Below the pieces are notes generated by a model. That model saw only the letters and a program-made list of their open reading frames with translations, did no database searches and was not told the DNA's origin. A stretch of 64,000 nucleotides of DNA from Erinaceus europaeus (taxonomy: Eukaryota > Chordata > Mammalia > Eulipotyphla > Erinaceidae), in the NCBI RefSeq assembly GCF_950295315.1, contig NC_080177.1:84696716-84760715 (forward strand), given 5' to 3'. A program made the position numbers and the translations under genes. Every line of letters begins with the position of its first letter. Positions within the stretch are counted from its first letter, which is position 1. Below, in pieces: positions 1 through 10,202 of this stretch.

Positions 1-289
1 ACATGAAGGATTCCCTGCGGAGAGGAAAAGACACAGACTTTGTCCTCTATGCCACTTCAGACATCTTTAGATCATCTTTCCAACTTAAAATTTTTTTTCT
101 CAATTTTTGTCCTAGGTTTAATTTTTTGGTGAGTAAATGTTACACCACTCATGAAGAATCATGTCATTTAAAATTACTGTCTCTGGAGAGTTCCCTCTTT
201 GTGAGATCAAAACAAAAACAAACAAAAACCTTCATATGTCATGTAGTCAATTACTAGAGTGTCTTTAGTTAGCCAGATTTTTAAGGTGT
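1..289. other. Unannotated AT-rich DNA
   Basis: No repeat family, splice-bounded exon or RNA gene is recognisable. The small open frame here has no recognisable domain and ordinary AT-rich composition. Confidence 0.5.
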
Positions 290-509
290 TTTTTTTTTTA
301 ATTTGTTGTATTTATTTATTTATTTACTAGATAGAGGCAGCCGGAAAAGTGAGAAGGAAGGGGGAGGTAGAGAGGAAGAGACACCTGCAGCCCTGATCCA
401 CCATTTGGAGCCTCCCCCCTGCAGGTGGGGACAGGGGGCTTGAACCCAAACGCAGATCTTTGCGCGTTGCAACATGTGCGCATAATCAGGTGTGCCACCA
501 CCTGGCCCC
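290..509 (-). mobile_element. SINE-B copy
   Basis: Read on the minus strand this has the SINE-B head (GGGCCAGGTGGTGGCACACC), a degenerate B-box region, the CCCACCTGCAGGGGGGAGG body and a TAAATAAATAAATA tail. The tail lies at the left, so the element is antisense. The tRNA-derived head is too decayed to be a tRNA gene. Confidence 0.85.
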
Positions 510-1493
510 TGGGTTTTTTGTTCATTGCTGCTACTTCACTACTCCTAGCTAACTTAAAGGATTTAAAATTAACAAGGTGAAAGCCCAAAACAAAACAGGT
601 CCCCAATAACATTAAGCTCGGCTTAATGTTCTAAGTGCTAAGTGTAGTCATTAGGAATACTCAAAAAATTTCTATGTGACACTGATGCCACCTCCTTTTT
701 TAAAATGGGGAGATGAGAAATCCTACCTGTGTGCAAATAACTGTAAACCACTCACCTCCCCCTAGGAAAAGGAGAAGAACAAAACTGTCTTTCAAGCCAG
801 ATCTCTCTTCTTGGACATACTTCAGACCACATTTTATTCACCCAGATATTGATATAATTTTCTTTCTTAGTTACTGAAATTTTTAACAAATAGTCATCAC
901 CTTCAAATGAGCATTCAGCCAGCAAAAATAATGGTCAAGTCTAAGTGTCTCCTAGATGAAATCAATAACTAATTTCTTTTCCTTTGCTTTTTCTTTCTCT
1001 CCCCTCTCCCCATCACTGTAGTGAGGGGAGGGGGTTGGTGGCTTACATCTTTAGCTATTAGTATTAACAATGAATCTGACTGAAAGCCCCTTCAGGAAAA
1101 TTTAAGAATTTCCTGCTTCACTGGAAAACAGTTGAAAGCAGGAATCTTAAATCTGCAAATAGCAAGAAGCTACAGTTTCATTATTTTGTGAGGTAGAAAA
1201 CACCACCACTGTTGCTGTGCAAGCTTCAGCTCCATTAAACATGGATCCTTCGTCTAAAACCGAGTGAAGATACTGCCCAGTTCAAGAAACTGCAAAGCAG
1301 AGGAAAACAGGTTCTCCTGGTAAGGATGAATGAGTATAAGCTCTAGGCGCTCTAGGCAGAGGGGCAAACTGAAATAAGCCAACCAAGACATAAGAGCCAA
1401 GAGGCATGCAGACAGTGGCCGAGACCCTGCAGAGAAGAACAGCTTCTAGATGGGGTGGTCAGTGGAGCAGTTCTCAGAGGTGAACACTGTAAA
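510..1493. other. Unique DNA, nothing recognised
   Basis: About 1 kb without a recognisable repeat or coding region. It includes a short G-rich stretch near 1020-1040 (GAGGGGAGGGGGTTGG). Confidence 0.45.
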
Positions 1494-1507
1494 CTTCAAC
1501 AATAAAC

Positions 1508-1760
1508 CGGCGTAAGGAACCTGGTTTGAGCCCCCGGCTCCCCACCTGCAGGGGAGTCGCTTCACAGGCGGTGAGGCAGGTCTGCAGGTGTCTGTCTTTC
1601 TCTCTCCTCTCTCTCTGTCTTCCCCTCCTCTCTCCATTTCTCTCTGTCCTGTTCAACAACAGTGACATCAGTAACAACAACAATAATAACTACAACAACA
1701 ATAAAAAAGGGGCAACAAAAGGGAAATAAATAAATTAATTAAATTAAAATTAAACAAAAC
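1508..1760 (+). mobile_element. SINE-A, 5' truncated, with 14-bp target duplication
   Basis: The element starts inside the head at CGGCGTAAGG and runs through the B-box-like GGTTTGAGCCCC, the C/T-rich body and the AACAACAATAATAAC tail. It is flanked by direct repeats CTTCAACAATAAAC at 1494-1507 and 1761-1774. These show L1-style target-primed insertion with 5' truncation. Confidence 0.92.
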
Positions 1761-1774
1761 CTTCAACAATAAAC

Positions 1775-2235
1775 TCTCCAACTTGACTCAGAGACCCCAC
1801 CAGCAGAGTATAGAGGGTTAGCAAACATGGTGAGGGCTCTTATTCTAAAGCGCAAGAAAAAGCAGCAGAAGAGTTTGTGAAAAGAAATAGCATTGATTTT
1901 AATTAACATTAAATGAATTAATTTGATTATTTTAATTAAAATTAAATTAATTATTTTAATTACAATTCATTAAATTCGATTAATTACTTAAAATAATGAC
2001 CTTCCACCTAACATTGTTGACTACTGCTAAGCCGTTTGTTAAATGCTTCCTATGTCACCTGAAGATCACATCAATCCCATAAAATCAGTGTCATCATCCC
2101 CACTTTACAGAATAGAAAACTGAATGGAGGGGCACTAGGAGACTTGGGCAGATCACAAACTCCAGCACAACATCACCGTTCCTCAGCCTGGACTCAGAAC
2201 AGACTGCACCCGGAGCTCTGCTGGGCTCAACACAC
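1775..2235. other. Unique DNA with an AT-rich palindromic core
   Basis: Positions 1895-1990 are almost pure A/T, with repeated TTAATTA and AATTAA words that pair with one another. No gene is seen. Confidence 0.5.
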
Positions 2236-2430
2236 ACACGCTCACACAGGCACACAGTGACTCCCCTGCAGGTGGGGAGCCGGGGTCTCGAACTGGGATC
2301 CTTATGTGCTTAATCCACTGCGCTACTGCCCAACTCCCCCCTTTAGTTTTTAAGATTTCTCTTTTTTTAAGTATAATTTATTTATTTATTCCCTTTTGTT
2401 ACCCTTGTTTTATTGTTGTAGTCTTTTTTT
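2236..2430 (-). mobile_element. Fragments of antisense SINE-A
   Basis: Positions 2258-2338 match the head half of SINE-A on the minus strand (CCCCTGCAGGTGGGGAGCCG, then TAATCCACTGCGCTACTGCC). A separate tail fragment (TTCCCTTTTGTTACCCTTG) lies at 2378-2426. The middle is missing, so this is either a rearranged copy or two partial copies. Confidence 0.7.
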
Positions 2431-2599
2431 TTAAGATTTCTTTTTTTTTTTTAATTTTAGTATAACCCCCCCTTTAGTTTTAAGAGCAAAGGAGTTAGGT
2501 AAGAACTAGGAGAGAATACAGGATATCGAATGTTATCAGAGAAAGGTAAATACTATTATGTAGGAGAATGAGAAATACATCCGCATGTTTACAGGTTTA

Positions 2600-2852
2600 T
2601 TTTCCCCATCAAGGTTATTGCTGGGTTTAGCACCTGCACAGTCCACTGCACCAGACACCCTTTCTTTCTTCCTTCTAGATGGAGGAGGAGAGAGAGAGAG
2701 GGAGGGAGAGAGAAGCAGAGAGGGGAGAGACTCCACAGCACCAGCCACTCATGAAGCTTTCGTTTGCAGTTCTTGCTTGTGGTTGCCTGGCCTTCAATGT
2801 GTGCTGACCACCTACCATGAAAACCACCTGCCAGGCCCCACCGAAAGACCAC
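2600..2852 (-). mobile_element. Old, diverged antisense SINE
   Basis: It opens with the reverse of the 3' extension (AGGTTATTGCTGGG), then a GA-rich stretch, then CACTCATGAAGCTTTC, and ends CACCTGCCAGGCCCC as SINE-B heads do on the minus strand. Divergence is high. Confidence 0.65.
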
Positions 2853-2979
2853 TGTACCTTTTTTCTTGATGATCAAGTGATTAGGGACTTGAGACCTTCA
2901 TGTTTCTGAGATTTTTTGTAAGCAATGTTCAGCTGCACAGGTAAAGGCAGAAAGTAGGTGAGGAGTTAAAGGTGAGACT

Positions 2980-3255
2980 CGGGGTCGGGCGGTAGCGCAG
3001 CGGGTTAAGCGCAGGTGGCACCAAGCACAGGGACCGGCGTAAGGCTCCTGGTTTGAGGCCCCGGCTCCCCACCTGCAGGGGAGTCGTTTCACAGGCGGTG
3101 AAGCAGGTCTGCAGGTGTCTGTCTTTCTCTCCCCCTCTCTGTCTTCCCCTCCTCTCTCCGTTTCTCTCTGTCCTATCCAACAAAGACAACATCAGTAACA
3201 ACAACAGTAATAACTACAAAATAATACAGCAAGGGCAACAAAAGGGAAAAAAAAA
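2980..3255 (+). mobile_element. SINE-A, near full length
   Basis: The complete head (GGTCGGGCGGTAGCGCAGCG), B-box region GGTTTGAGGCCC, body and AACAACAGTAATAAC tail are present. GTGAGACT flanks it at 2972-2979 and 3256-3263 and is taken as the target duplication. Confidence 0.92.
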
Positions 3256-3263
3256 GTGAGACT

Positions 3264-3782
3264 GAGTTGGGATCTAGATGAGTTAGTGTTCTGATGGGAA
3301 GGATGGACAAGCCGGTGAGCACTATGATGAGAATGTGACACTAATTAGCCTACGAATTAAGGAATCGCGGAGATGACAGAAAACAAACCATGCTTCTAGA
3401 TTCGAGGTGCCAGCCTGGCAAAGGACTGTTGGGATTTGGACCAATAAGACCCAACAGTCTCTTAGTTGTGAGAGAGAAATGACGGTGGCCATTGGTGATG
3501 AGTTGTAGGTACTGAGTCCCGTGGTTTTGCTGATTAGAGACCATGATGCCAAGGACAAAGTGAGACAGCACTGCTGGCCTCTGAGGACGTGAGAACGTGA
3601 GAGCCGCGCGCCGGACCTGCACCACATGCACTACATGCACCTGCACCACAGAGGCTGTGCTTCTGGAGACTCAAAGCCACAGGCTTTTGTTGTGGTGGTT
3701 TCAGAGCCAGAGAAAGTTGTCTAAATGGTCTCTCAGGAGGCAACAGTCAGACCTGTTTAGAGTTTCTTTCGAAGTCAACTGT
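3264..3782. other. Unique DNA
   Basis: No repeat or exon is recognised. A short CATGCACTACATGCACCTGC run lies near 3625-3650. Confidence 0.45.
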
Positions 3783-3893
3783 TTTTAACCTTCACTGCAC
3801 ATTAGAATGACTTGGGGAGCTCAAACGCTCTCCAATGCCCAAGCTCCACAAGATTAAATTAAAATCTCTGCGGTTGGGACCAGACATTGGCTT
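3783..3893 (-). mobile_element. MER5A-like hAT DNA-transposon fossil, first part
   Basis: TTAACCTTCACTGCACATTA, GGGGAGCTC, a TTAAATTAAAATCTCTG core and GGGACCAGACATTGG follow the order known for MER5A, a non-autonomous hAT-Charlie element of eutherian genomes. The orientation is a guess because MER5A is partly palindromic. The copy breaks at about 3893, where a pyrimidine array begins, and its other end appears after the array. Confidence 0.7.
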
Positions 3894-4613
3894 TTCTTCT
3901 TCTTCATCTTCTCCTTCTCCTTCTCCTCCTCCTCCTCCTCCTCCTTCTTCTTCTTCTCCTTCCTTTTCCCTCTCCCTCTCCCTCTGCCTCTCCCTCTCCC
4001 TCTCCCTCCCCCTCATCTCTCTCCCTCTCCCTCTGCCTCTGCCTCTGCCTCTCCCTCTCCCTCTCCTCTCCTCTCCCTCTCCCTCTCCCTCTGCCTCTCC
4101 CTCTCCCTCTCCCTCCCCCTCATCTCTCTCCCTCTCCCTCTGCCTCTGCCTCTGCCTCTCCCTCTCCCTCTCCTCTCCCTCTGCCTCTCCCTCTCCCTCT
4201 GCCTCTCCCTCTGCCTCTGCCTCTCCCTCTGCCTCTGCCTCTGCCTCTCCCTCTCCCTCTGCCTCTCCCTCTCCCTCTCCTCTCCTCTCCCTCTCCCTCT
4301 CCTCTCCCTCTCCCTCTCCCTCCCCCTCATCTCTCTCCCTCTCCCTCTCCCTCTGCCTCTGCCTCTGCCTCTCCCTCTCCCTCTCCTCTCCTCTCCCTCT
4401 CCTCTCCCTCTCCCTCTCCCTCTCCCTCTCCCTCTCCCTCTCCCTCTGCCTCTCCCTCTCCCTCTGCCTCTCCCTCTGCCTCTGCCTCTCCCTCTGCCTC
4501 TGCCTCTGCCTCTGCCTCTGCCTCTGCCTCTCCCTCTCCCTCTCCCTCTCCCTCTCCCTCTCCCTCTCCCTCTCCCTCTCCCTCTCCCTCTCCCTCTCCC
4601 TCTCCCTGTTCTT
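3894..4613. repeat. Large CT-rich hexanucleotide array
   Basis: About 720 bp of CTT/CCT triplets grade into CTCCCT and CTGCCT hexanucleotides. A block containing CCCTCCCCCTCATCTCTC recurs near 4006, 4112 and 4318, so the array has higher-order duplication. The last ~70 bp are nearly pure CTCCCT, giving GGGAGA runs on the minus strand. The long open frames here on both strands (Ser/Pro/Leu or Arg/Glu/Gly repeats) are artefacts of this composition. Confidence 0.95.
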
Positions 4614-4662
4614 CTTCTTCCCCAGGTGGTTCCTGTGTGCAGCAAGACCATGAGCTTGTTTT
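4614..4662 (-). mobile_element. MER5A-like fossil, second part
   Basis: CCCCAGGTGGTTCCTGTGTG followed by CAGCAAGACCATGAGC matches the far end of MER5A (CCCCAGGTGATTCTAATGTG and GCAGCCAAGGTTGAGAAC in the family). It places the pyrimidine array inside one old transposon. Confidence 0.65.
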
Positions 4663-4899
4663 CTAGTGGGTGAAGTCAAAGGAAGCAGCATGGCGTTTTG
4701 GCTCTGGAGTCTGGCCTCTGCATGCCAGGAGGGACCACCTCCAGCACCATGGGCAAGTGAGGTAGGAGTCACATTTGCTCTCCTCCTGGGATGACTGGCT
4801 AATGAACCAAGGTCTATGAGAGAAGCAAGCTGAACAACTCAGAGCAGTCTAGTAGACACGTTTGTATATGGTTTCCAGCAAATAGTTGAGAAGAAGCAA

Positions 4900-5101
4900 A
4901 AGGGGGTGGGTGGGTGGTGGCGCACCTGGTTGGGTGCACATGTTACAGTGAGCAAGGACTCGGGTTCAAGCCCTCAGTCTCCCCCTGCAGGGGCAAAGTT
5001 TTGCGAGTGGTGAAGCAGGGCTGCAGGGGTTTCTCTGTCTCTCTCTATCTCCTCCCTTCCTCTCGATTTCTGTCTCTCGCCAATCAATAAATAAAGGTAA
5101 T
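4900..5101 (+). mobile_element. SINE-B, near full length
   Basis: Head GGTGGCGCACCTGGTTGGGT, B-box-like GGGTTCAAGCCC, body AAGCAGGGCTGCAGG and tail CAATCAATAAATAAAGG are all present. It faces the next SINE-B tail to tail across about 30 bp. Confidence 0.93.
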
Positions 5102-5129
5102 ACAAAATTAAAAAATAAAGAGAAATTTT

Positions 5130-5329
5130 TTTCTTTATTTATTGGATAGAAACAGCCAGAAATCGAGAGGGAAGGGGGGGATAGAGAGAAAGAGAGACAG
5201 AGAGACACCTGCAGCCCTGCTTCACCACTCATGAAGCTTTCCTCCTACAGCTGGGGACCGGGGACTCAAACCTGGGTCCTCATGCATTGTATCACGTGCA
5301 CTCAGCCAGGTGCGCCACCACCCGGCCCC
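5130..5329 (-). mobile_element. SINE-B, antisense partner of an inverted pair
   Basis: The tail TTTATTTATTGGATAGAAAC is at the left and the head CAGGTGCGCCACCACCCGGC at the right. With the + copy at 4900-5101 it forms an inverted pair that would fold into a long hairpin if transcribed. Confidence 0.93.
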
Positions 5330-5330
5330 G

Positions 5331-6344
5331 AAAAATTTTTTTTTAAGTAAAAGAAAAGTGAAGAAAGAAAAGCGTTTTCCGTTGTCTCCAAGCACTGGAC
5401 AGTCAGTCAGGCTGCGGCCCCGTGGTTCAGGCCAGCAGGTGAGCCCTCACATGGCAGATGCTGATACGTACAGGGCTCTGAGCTCGTCTGAGAATGTTTT
5501 TACTTTTGGAGGAACACCAGGTGAAAGGTTCAGAAGCACAGCTTTTCATGGTTAATTAGCAGCAGAATCTCTTCAGGAAGTCGAGTCGGGAGCAGATGGC
5601 TTTGCAGCTTACCTTGGGCTATACTTGGCGTACCCTAGTCATTAGTTTTGGTGGTTAACATCATCTAGAGGCAATCTTCTATTTTTTGCTTATTTCCCAT
5701 TTGGTTGCTAAATAATTTAACTCCCAAAACCTAATTCCTCCTGAAAAATAAAAGTTGAATAGAATGCTTAGGTCGGAGTGATTTAATTTGTGACATATTG
5801 TCTTCATGATCTCTGGACCTTAGTAGAACTGGAACACACACCAGGTGGTTTTGTTTTCAGTGTTCAAGCAACACTGATACGCTCGAGTCAGCAGCTTGCC
5901 TGCGGATTCCAAAGAAAGCACGTTCTGCTGGCATTTCTGCACAACAAATTACAGAAGCGTAAAGGTTTGCTTTTAAGAAACAAACCTCTCATTGGAAACA
6001 TGTCTCTTTAAACGGGGCCTGATTTTTAAAATAGAAAACTGCTTATAGTGCATTAGAAGGCCGCCAGTGTCCTTTGTGGAAGAGGCAGTGAGCTTTGCTA
6101 TGTCTTTAACAATTAAACCCACAACAGTTCACAGCACTCTGAAAGCGTTTTAAATCTTACTTATTTAGTAGTACAAGTGCTTTTAAAATTGAGGTATGGA
6201 AATGTAATCTTTCGCAAATCCTCTTTTAAAGGTTATGGGCTGTTTATTGGCCTAGGTTAGTCAAGACAGTAAAAAAGAAGACACCTGCCTAACAGCTGCG
6301 ACAAAGAGGCCTGTCAGCAAAGAAAACAAACTGCTTTTATTTCA
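5331..6344. other. Unique DNA, nothing recognised
   Basis: About 1 kb without recognisable repeats. The 5790-6011 frame has no identifiable domain and no clear splice context. Confidence 0.45.
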
Positions 6345-6345
6345 T

Positions 6346-6521
6346 AAATTCTTTTTTTATTCTTATTTTTCCTTTTTGTTGCCCTTTTTATTGTTGTTGT
6401 AGTTATTATGTTGTTGTAGCTGATGTCGTCATTGTTAGGACAGAGAGAAATGGAGAGAGGAGGGAAAGACAGAGGGGGAGAGAAAGACAGACAGCTGCAG
6501 ACCTGCTTCACCGCCTGTGAG
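6346..6521 (-). mobile_element. SINE-A, 5' truncated
   Basis: The tail (TTTTTGTTGCCCTTTTTATT) and body through CAGACCTGCTTCACCGCC are present on the minus strand. The tRNA-like head is absent, as expected of 5' truncation. Confidence 0.88.
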
Positions 6522-6826
6522 ATATTCACTTCAACTTAGTATTTTCCCCGTTGAAGTGGGGAAAAATACTGAGTGATCTTTATAGGTTACTTATGGTCTC
6601 CATGAAAATGTTCCCCTTCCCCTTCTAGAGAAAATACCTGAAGGCCCAGGAAGTGGCACACCTGGTTAAGCACTGGTTAACCACCACGCATAAAGACCCA
6701 GGTTCAAGCCCCAGGTCCCCACCTGCAGGGGGAAAGCTTCACAAGTGTTGAAGCAGGGCTGCAGGTGTCTCTCTGTCTCTCTCCCTTTCTCTTTCCCTCT
6801 CTTCTCTCAATTTCTCTGTGTCTCCA

Positions 6827-7316
6827 TGTCGGGCTGAGCTTCACTGACGGGAGACAGACGACCCGGGACTCATGGTTGAGCTGTAGGCAGTATCTCTTTA
6901 TTCATGCAGGACGCAGCACAATCTAAGACGAGCTAAGCTAAACTCAAAACTAAAACGAACAATGTTGTCTTTATATATACTTCCCAAGTAGGGTGTGAAC
7001 AGGATGCGACGCAGAGAGGGTGGAGAGAAAAGTGACTGGTGAAAATCAGGGTGTGACAAGGAGAGGGTCAGGGTGTAACAAGGAGAGGGGGTGGAGCAGG
7101 TGAGAATTCTACCACTAAACCACCAATGCCCTGGAGGGAAGGTGGTGCTTTATGTAAATGTAAAAGTGATTTATGTAAATAGACGGCAGTGGTTATGTAA
7201 ATAGACGGCAGTGGTTATGTAAATAGAATGCAGTGGTTATGTAAATAGAATGCAGTGTTAAGCAGGGGGGATTTAAACCAAATGAAACAGAAGGGGTTTT
7301 TAAAAGCATACCAACG
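6827..7316 (-). mobile_element. Solo endogenous retroviral LTR (copy 1)
   Basis: The direct repeat TCTCCA (6821-6826 and 7317-7322) is the 6-bp duplication typical of class II (betaretrovirus-like) integrases. On the minus strand there is a TATATAAAG TATA box (about 6970-6980) and a downstream GAATAAAGAG poly(A) signal (about 6895-6902). No gag, pol or env lies next to it, so this is a solo LTR left by LTR-LTR recombination. The U3 end carries a 22-bp tandem repeat at 7172-7258. Confidence 0.85.
7151..7258 (-). promoter_or_regulatory. Tandem repeat in LTR U3, candidate enhancer
   Basis: TATGTAAAT cores start at 7151, 7172, 7194, 7216 and 7238; the last four are exactly 22 bp apart. The GTAAATA part fits the forkhead consensus RYMAAYA, and ATGTAAAT is one base from the octamer motif. 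U3 enhancer duplication is common in retroviral LTRs; factor binding is inferred. Confidence 0.6.
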
Positions 7317-7479
7317 TCTCCATCCAATAATCGAATAAGTACAAAGAAGAGAACAGTGAACGTGCCCAGTGAGTTAAGGGCTGTGGGGAAGACAGTGCTT
7401 GTCAGACATTTCTATGAATTTTTCAGCAAGAAGGCAGGTGTGATAGGATTAGTTCTAGAAAAAAATATTACAGCAGACT

Positions 7480-7766
7480 GTTGATTTTATTTTAACTTTT
7501 ATTAGTCGTGTAAAAATAACAGGGGTCTAGTCCCACACCTTCCCCACCACTGAAGTTCTGTGCCCCAGCACGCCACCCCCAATAACCTCCATAGCTCTGA
7601 GTCTGAGGCACAGTCTTCAGTCGGCTTCTGTGCGGGACACGTTCACGTGCTCCAGTCCTCTGTATTCCACACATGAGCGGGACCGTGACTAGCTGCGCTT
7701 CACTTCCTTAAGCATGGTCATCTCAAGTTCCACCCATTTTCCCCCAAAAGGACCCAAATAGCATCT
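7480..7766 (-). mobile_element. Old L1 3'-end fragment
   Basis: TTTTAACTTTTATTAGTCG at the left looks like a decayed L1 3' terminus. CTTCACTTCCTTAAGCATGG and TCAAGTTCCACCCATTTTCC match the end of L1 ORF2 and the adjoining region on the minus strand. Heavily diverged. Confidence 0.5.
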
Positions 7767-7769
7767 TTT

Positions 7770-7890
7770 TAGGTTTTATTTATTATTTTTAAAATTTCAT
7801 TTACTTATTGTTGGATAGAGACAGAGGAATTGAGGGGGGGAGATAAGGAGAGTGAGCGAGGGAGCATAAACCCTCAGTTCCACCATGTTA
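7770..7890 (-). mobile_element. SINE fragment (B-like tail half)
   Basis: TTACTTATTGTTGGATAGAG followed by GA-rich sequence resembles the tail half of an antisense SINE. The head is lost before the TG array. Confidence 0.65.
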
Positions 7891-7933
7891 TAGAAAAGGC
7901 GGTGTGGTCTTTGCAGAGCAGCTGAGCAACACT

Positions 7934-8530
7934 GTCGTGTGTGAGTGTGTGTGTGTGTGTGTGAGTGTGTGAGAGTGTGTGTGTGTGAGTGTGAGTGTGT
8001 GAGAGCATGTGTGAGTGTGTCTGTGTGTGTGAGTGTGTGTGTGTGAGTGTGTGAGAGTGTGTGTGTGAGTGTGTGTGAGTATGTGTGTGAGTGTGTGTGT
8101 GTGAGTGTGTGTGACTGTGTGTGAGTGTGTGAGAGTGTGTGTGTGTGTGTGTGAGAGTGTGAGTGTGTGTGTGAGTGTGTGTGTGTGTGAGTGTGTGTGT
8201 GTGAGTGTGTGTGTGTGAGTGTGTGAGTGTGTGTGAGTGTGTGTGAGTGTTTGTGAGTGTGTGTGTGTGAGTGAGTGTGAGTGTGTGTGTGAGTGTGAGT
8301 GTTTGTGAGTGTGTGAGTGTGAATGTGAATGTATGTGTGTGAGTGTGTGTGAGTGTTTGAGTGAGTGTGATTGTGTGTGTGAGTGTGTGTGTGAGTGTGT
8401 GTGAGAGTGTGAGTGTGTGTGAGTGTGAGTGTGTGTGAGTGTGTGAGTGTGCGTGTGTGTGTGTCTGAGTGTGTCTGAGTGTGCATGTGTGAGTGTGCGT
8501 GTGTGTGAGTCTGTTGTGTGTGTGTGAGTG
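7934..8530. repeat. (TG)n microsatellite with GAGTGT interruptions
   Basis: About 600 bp of TG dinucleotides broken by frequent GAG and occasional CTG, ATG and TTTG variants. The open frames rich in His/Thr/Ser on the minus strand come only from this composition. Confidence 0.97.
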
Positions 8531-8654
8531 CCGCATCCTTCTCTCCTCTGTGTCTGGTTTTGGCTGTTCCCAGTGTCGGCACATGGTCCTTGGGTACAGG
8601 GTGCTCATATGAATGTGCGTGTGCATGTGTCTTCAGATACAGATTTCTGTGTTC

Positions 8655-8855
8655 TTTAAAAAAATTTATTTTTTTATTATTGGACAGAGACAGAGAAATT
8701 GAGAGGGGGAGGGGAGAGGGAGAGGGACAGATACCTGCAGCCCTGCTTCACCACTCATGAGGCTTCTCCCCTGTAGGCGGGGACCAGAGTCTTGAACCTG
8801 GGTCCTTGCGCACTGTAATGTGTGCACTTAACCAGGTGCGCCTCTGCCTGGCCCC
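8655..8855 (-). mobile_element. SINE-B copy
   Basis: Tail ATTATTGGACAGAGACAG at the left; CTGCAGCCCTGCTTCACC, CTTGAACCTGGGTCC and head AACCAGGTGCGCC at the right. Confidence 0.92.
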
Positions 8856-8856
8856 T

Positions 8857-9150
8857 CAATATCATCCTTTAAAATTGCAAAGTAGTATTCTGTTGAATAT
8901 ATGTTCTCTACAGCTTCTTTTAAAAGTGAAATTATTTATTTTAGTAGGACATGTATGTTATACCTTTGGTCACTGCTCGCCTCTGGCTTATCTGGTGCTG
9001 GGGACTGAACCTGGGTCCTCAGAGGCTCAGGCATGAAAATATTTTGCAGACGCTTATGCTTTCTCCCCAGCTGTGTCCCATAACTTCTTGCTCCAGTTGT
9101 CCCTTGATAGATATTAGGTTGCCCCCATTCCTTCAGCAAGTAGCTTCACT
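8857..9150 (-). mobile_element. Old L1 ORF2 fragment interrupted by a SINE-C
   Basis: AAGTAGTATTCTGTTGAATA resembles the usual L1 ORF2 3' segment (AGTAGTATTCCATTGTGTAT) on the minus strand. TTGATAGATATTAGGTTGCC at 9102 resembles its continuation. A SINE-C-like stretch (GGGACTGAACCTGGG, CTCAGGCATG) lies between, at about 8926-9078. Confidence 0.5.
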
Positions 9151-9773
9151 GTCTGACTTTTCGGTGTCTCTGTCCTCAGTGCCTCACACTGCATATACAG
9201 CTGTCAGCCTTTGTCTATTCTGACACACCGCCATCAGGTAGAGTTTTACCTTCCTATATAAAATGCTTCATGTGCCGGATACGTGCAGTTTCGATTATTA
9301 TCAATATTGTTTTTGTTGTGAAAACTCTCGTCTGGAATCTCTCCTTAACCACTTAAGCCGGAAACTCTGGCTGCAGCTTGCACTGCATTTAGTCGTTAAC
9401 AGCTCCCGGCTGACTCTTGTATACAGCCTTGACGAAGTGTCACTGACAGGGGCCAAAAACAACCTGGATTCCTAAAGGTTTAATTCTAAAGGAGCAGTTG
9501 GATAGAAAGGAAAGTTATCTACCAGCAATCCTTAGCTACACATGAAGTGAGATGAGAGGGCCTTCTGATCATCAGCATGGAGGACAGCAGAGAATAAAGC
9601 AAATGCTGTTTTCTGTTGCTATAAAATCCCTTCGTGTTCACGACCCTGTGTTACTCTCTCTCAGGCACTGAATCATTCATAATCATGCTTACTAGCTGTC
9701 AAGAGTGTTATTTTCCTGCATCACTGAAAAGATTCTTCTTGCATAATGCCCACTAGCAACAATCTTCTAATTG

Positions 9774-9804
<31 letters not shown>

Positions 9805-10199
9805 GGGTGGGGCCCCTTGGGTGAGTCTCTGGTTCTAAGAAAACACCTGCAAGCTTACCTGGCTGTACAGTTACCTGTTCTCTTTACAAGCTTGAGTCGA
9901 TTTGGTGAATCTCTGCTTGCTTGAAGTTGGCTGCCTGTGCATTTAGAATGATTGGAAGAATGTTTTCAGAATTTTAAGGATATTGGATGTTGTTCCTAAT
10001 CATGGAAACCTTGGAATCAAATCACAGTTTCCTAAAGCTGGTCACTTTTTAAATATTGGGCCCAGTCTTAGTAACTAGCTAAAATCAACAGCTCCTTTTA
10101 TTATTGAAGTGGGAGTTTATATTTACATAGATAGTAAAGATAGAAGTAGAAAGCCACATGGGATAAAGAGCAATATACTCATTTTCTAAACCTATTTTC
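9151..10199. other. Unique DNA with a short (TG)n
   Basis: Nothing coding is recognised. A pure (GT)n of about 30 bp is at 9774-9800. Confidence 0.5.
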
Positions 10200-10202
10200 T
10201 TA

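Larger units (their letters stand above)
6640..7345 (+). mobile_element. SINE-B interrupted by a solo LTR
   Basis: The SINE head and body run 6640-6826, stop in TTTCTCTGTGTCTCCA, and resume at 7317 as TCTCCATCCAATAATCGAAT. The intervening 490 bp is an LTR with a 6-bp duplication of TCTCCA. The LTR therefore inserted after the SINE. Confidence 0.9.

Noticed and set aside
1446..1729. Recurring small frames such as MERGGEDRE and PASPPVKRLPCRWG
   Set aside because: They recur at every SINE-A copy and are translations of the SINE body.
3792..4772. Long open frames (326, 272, 259 and 212 codons) rich in Arg/Glu/Gly or Ser/Pro/Leu
   Set aside because: They are translations of the CT-rich hexanucleotide array in different frames, with no unique domain or splice context.
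7797..8626. His/Thr/Ser-rich frames of 250-261 codons
   Set aside because: Produced by the (TG)n microsatellite.
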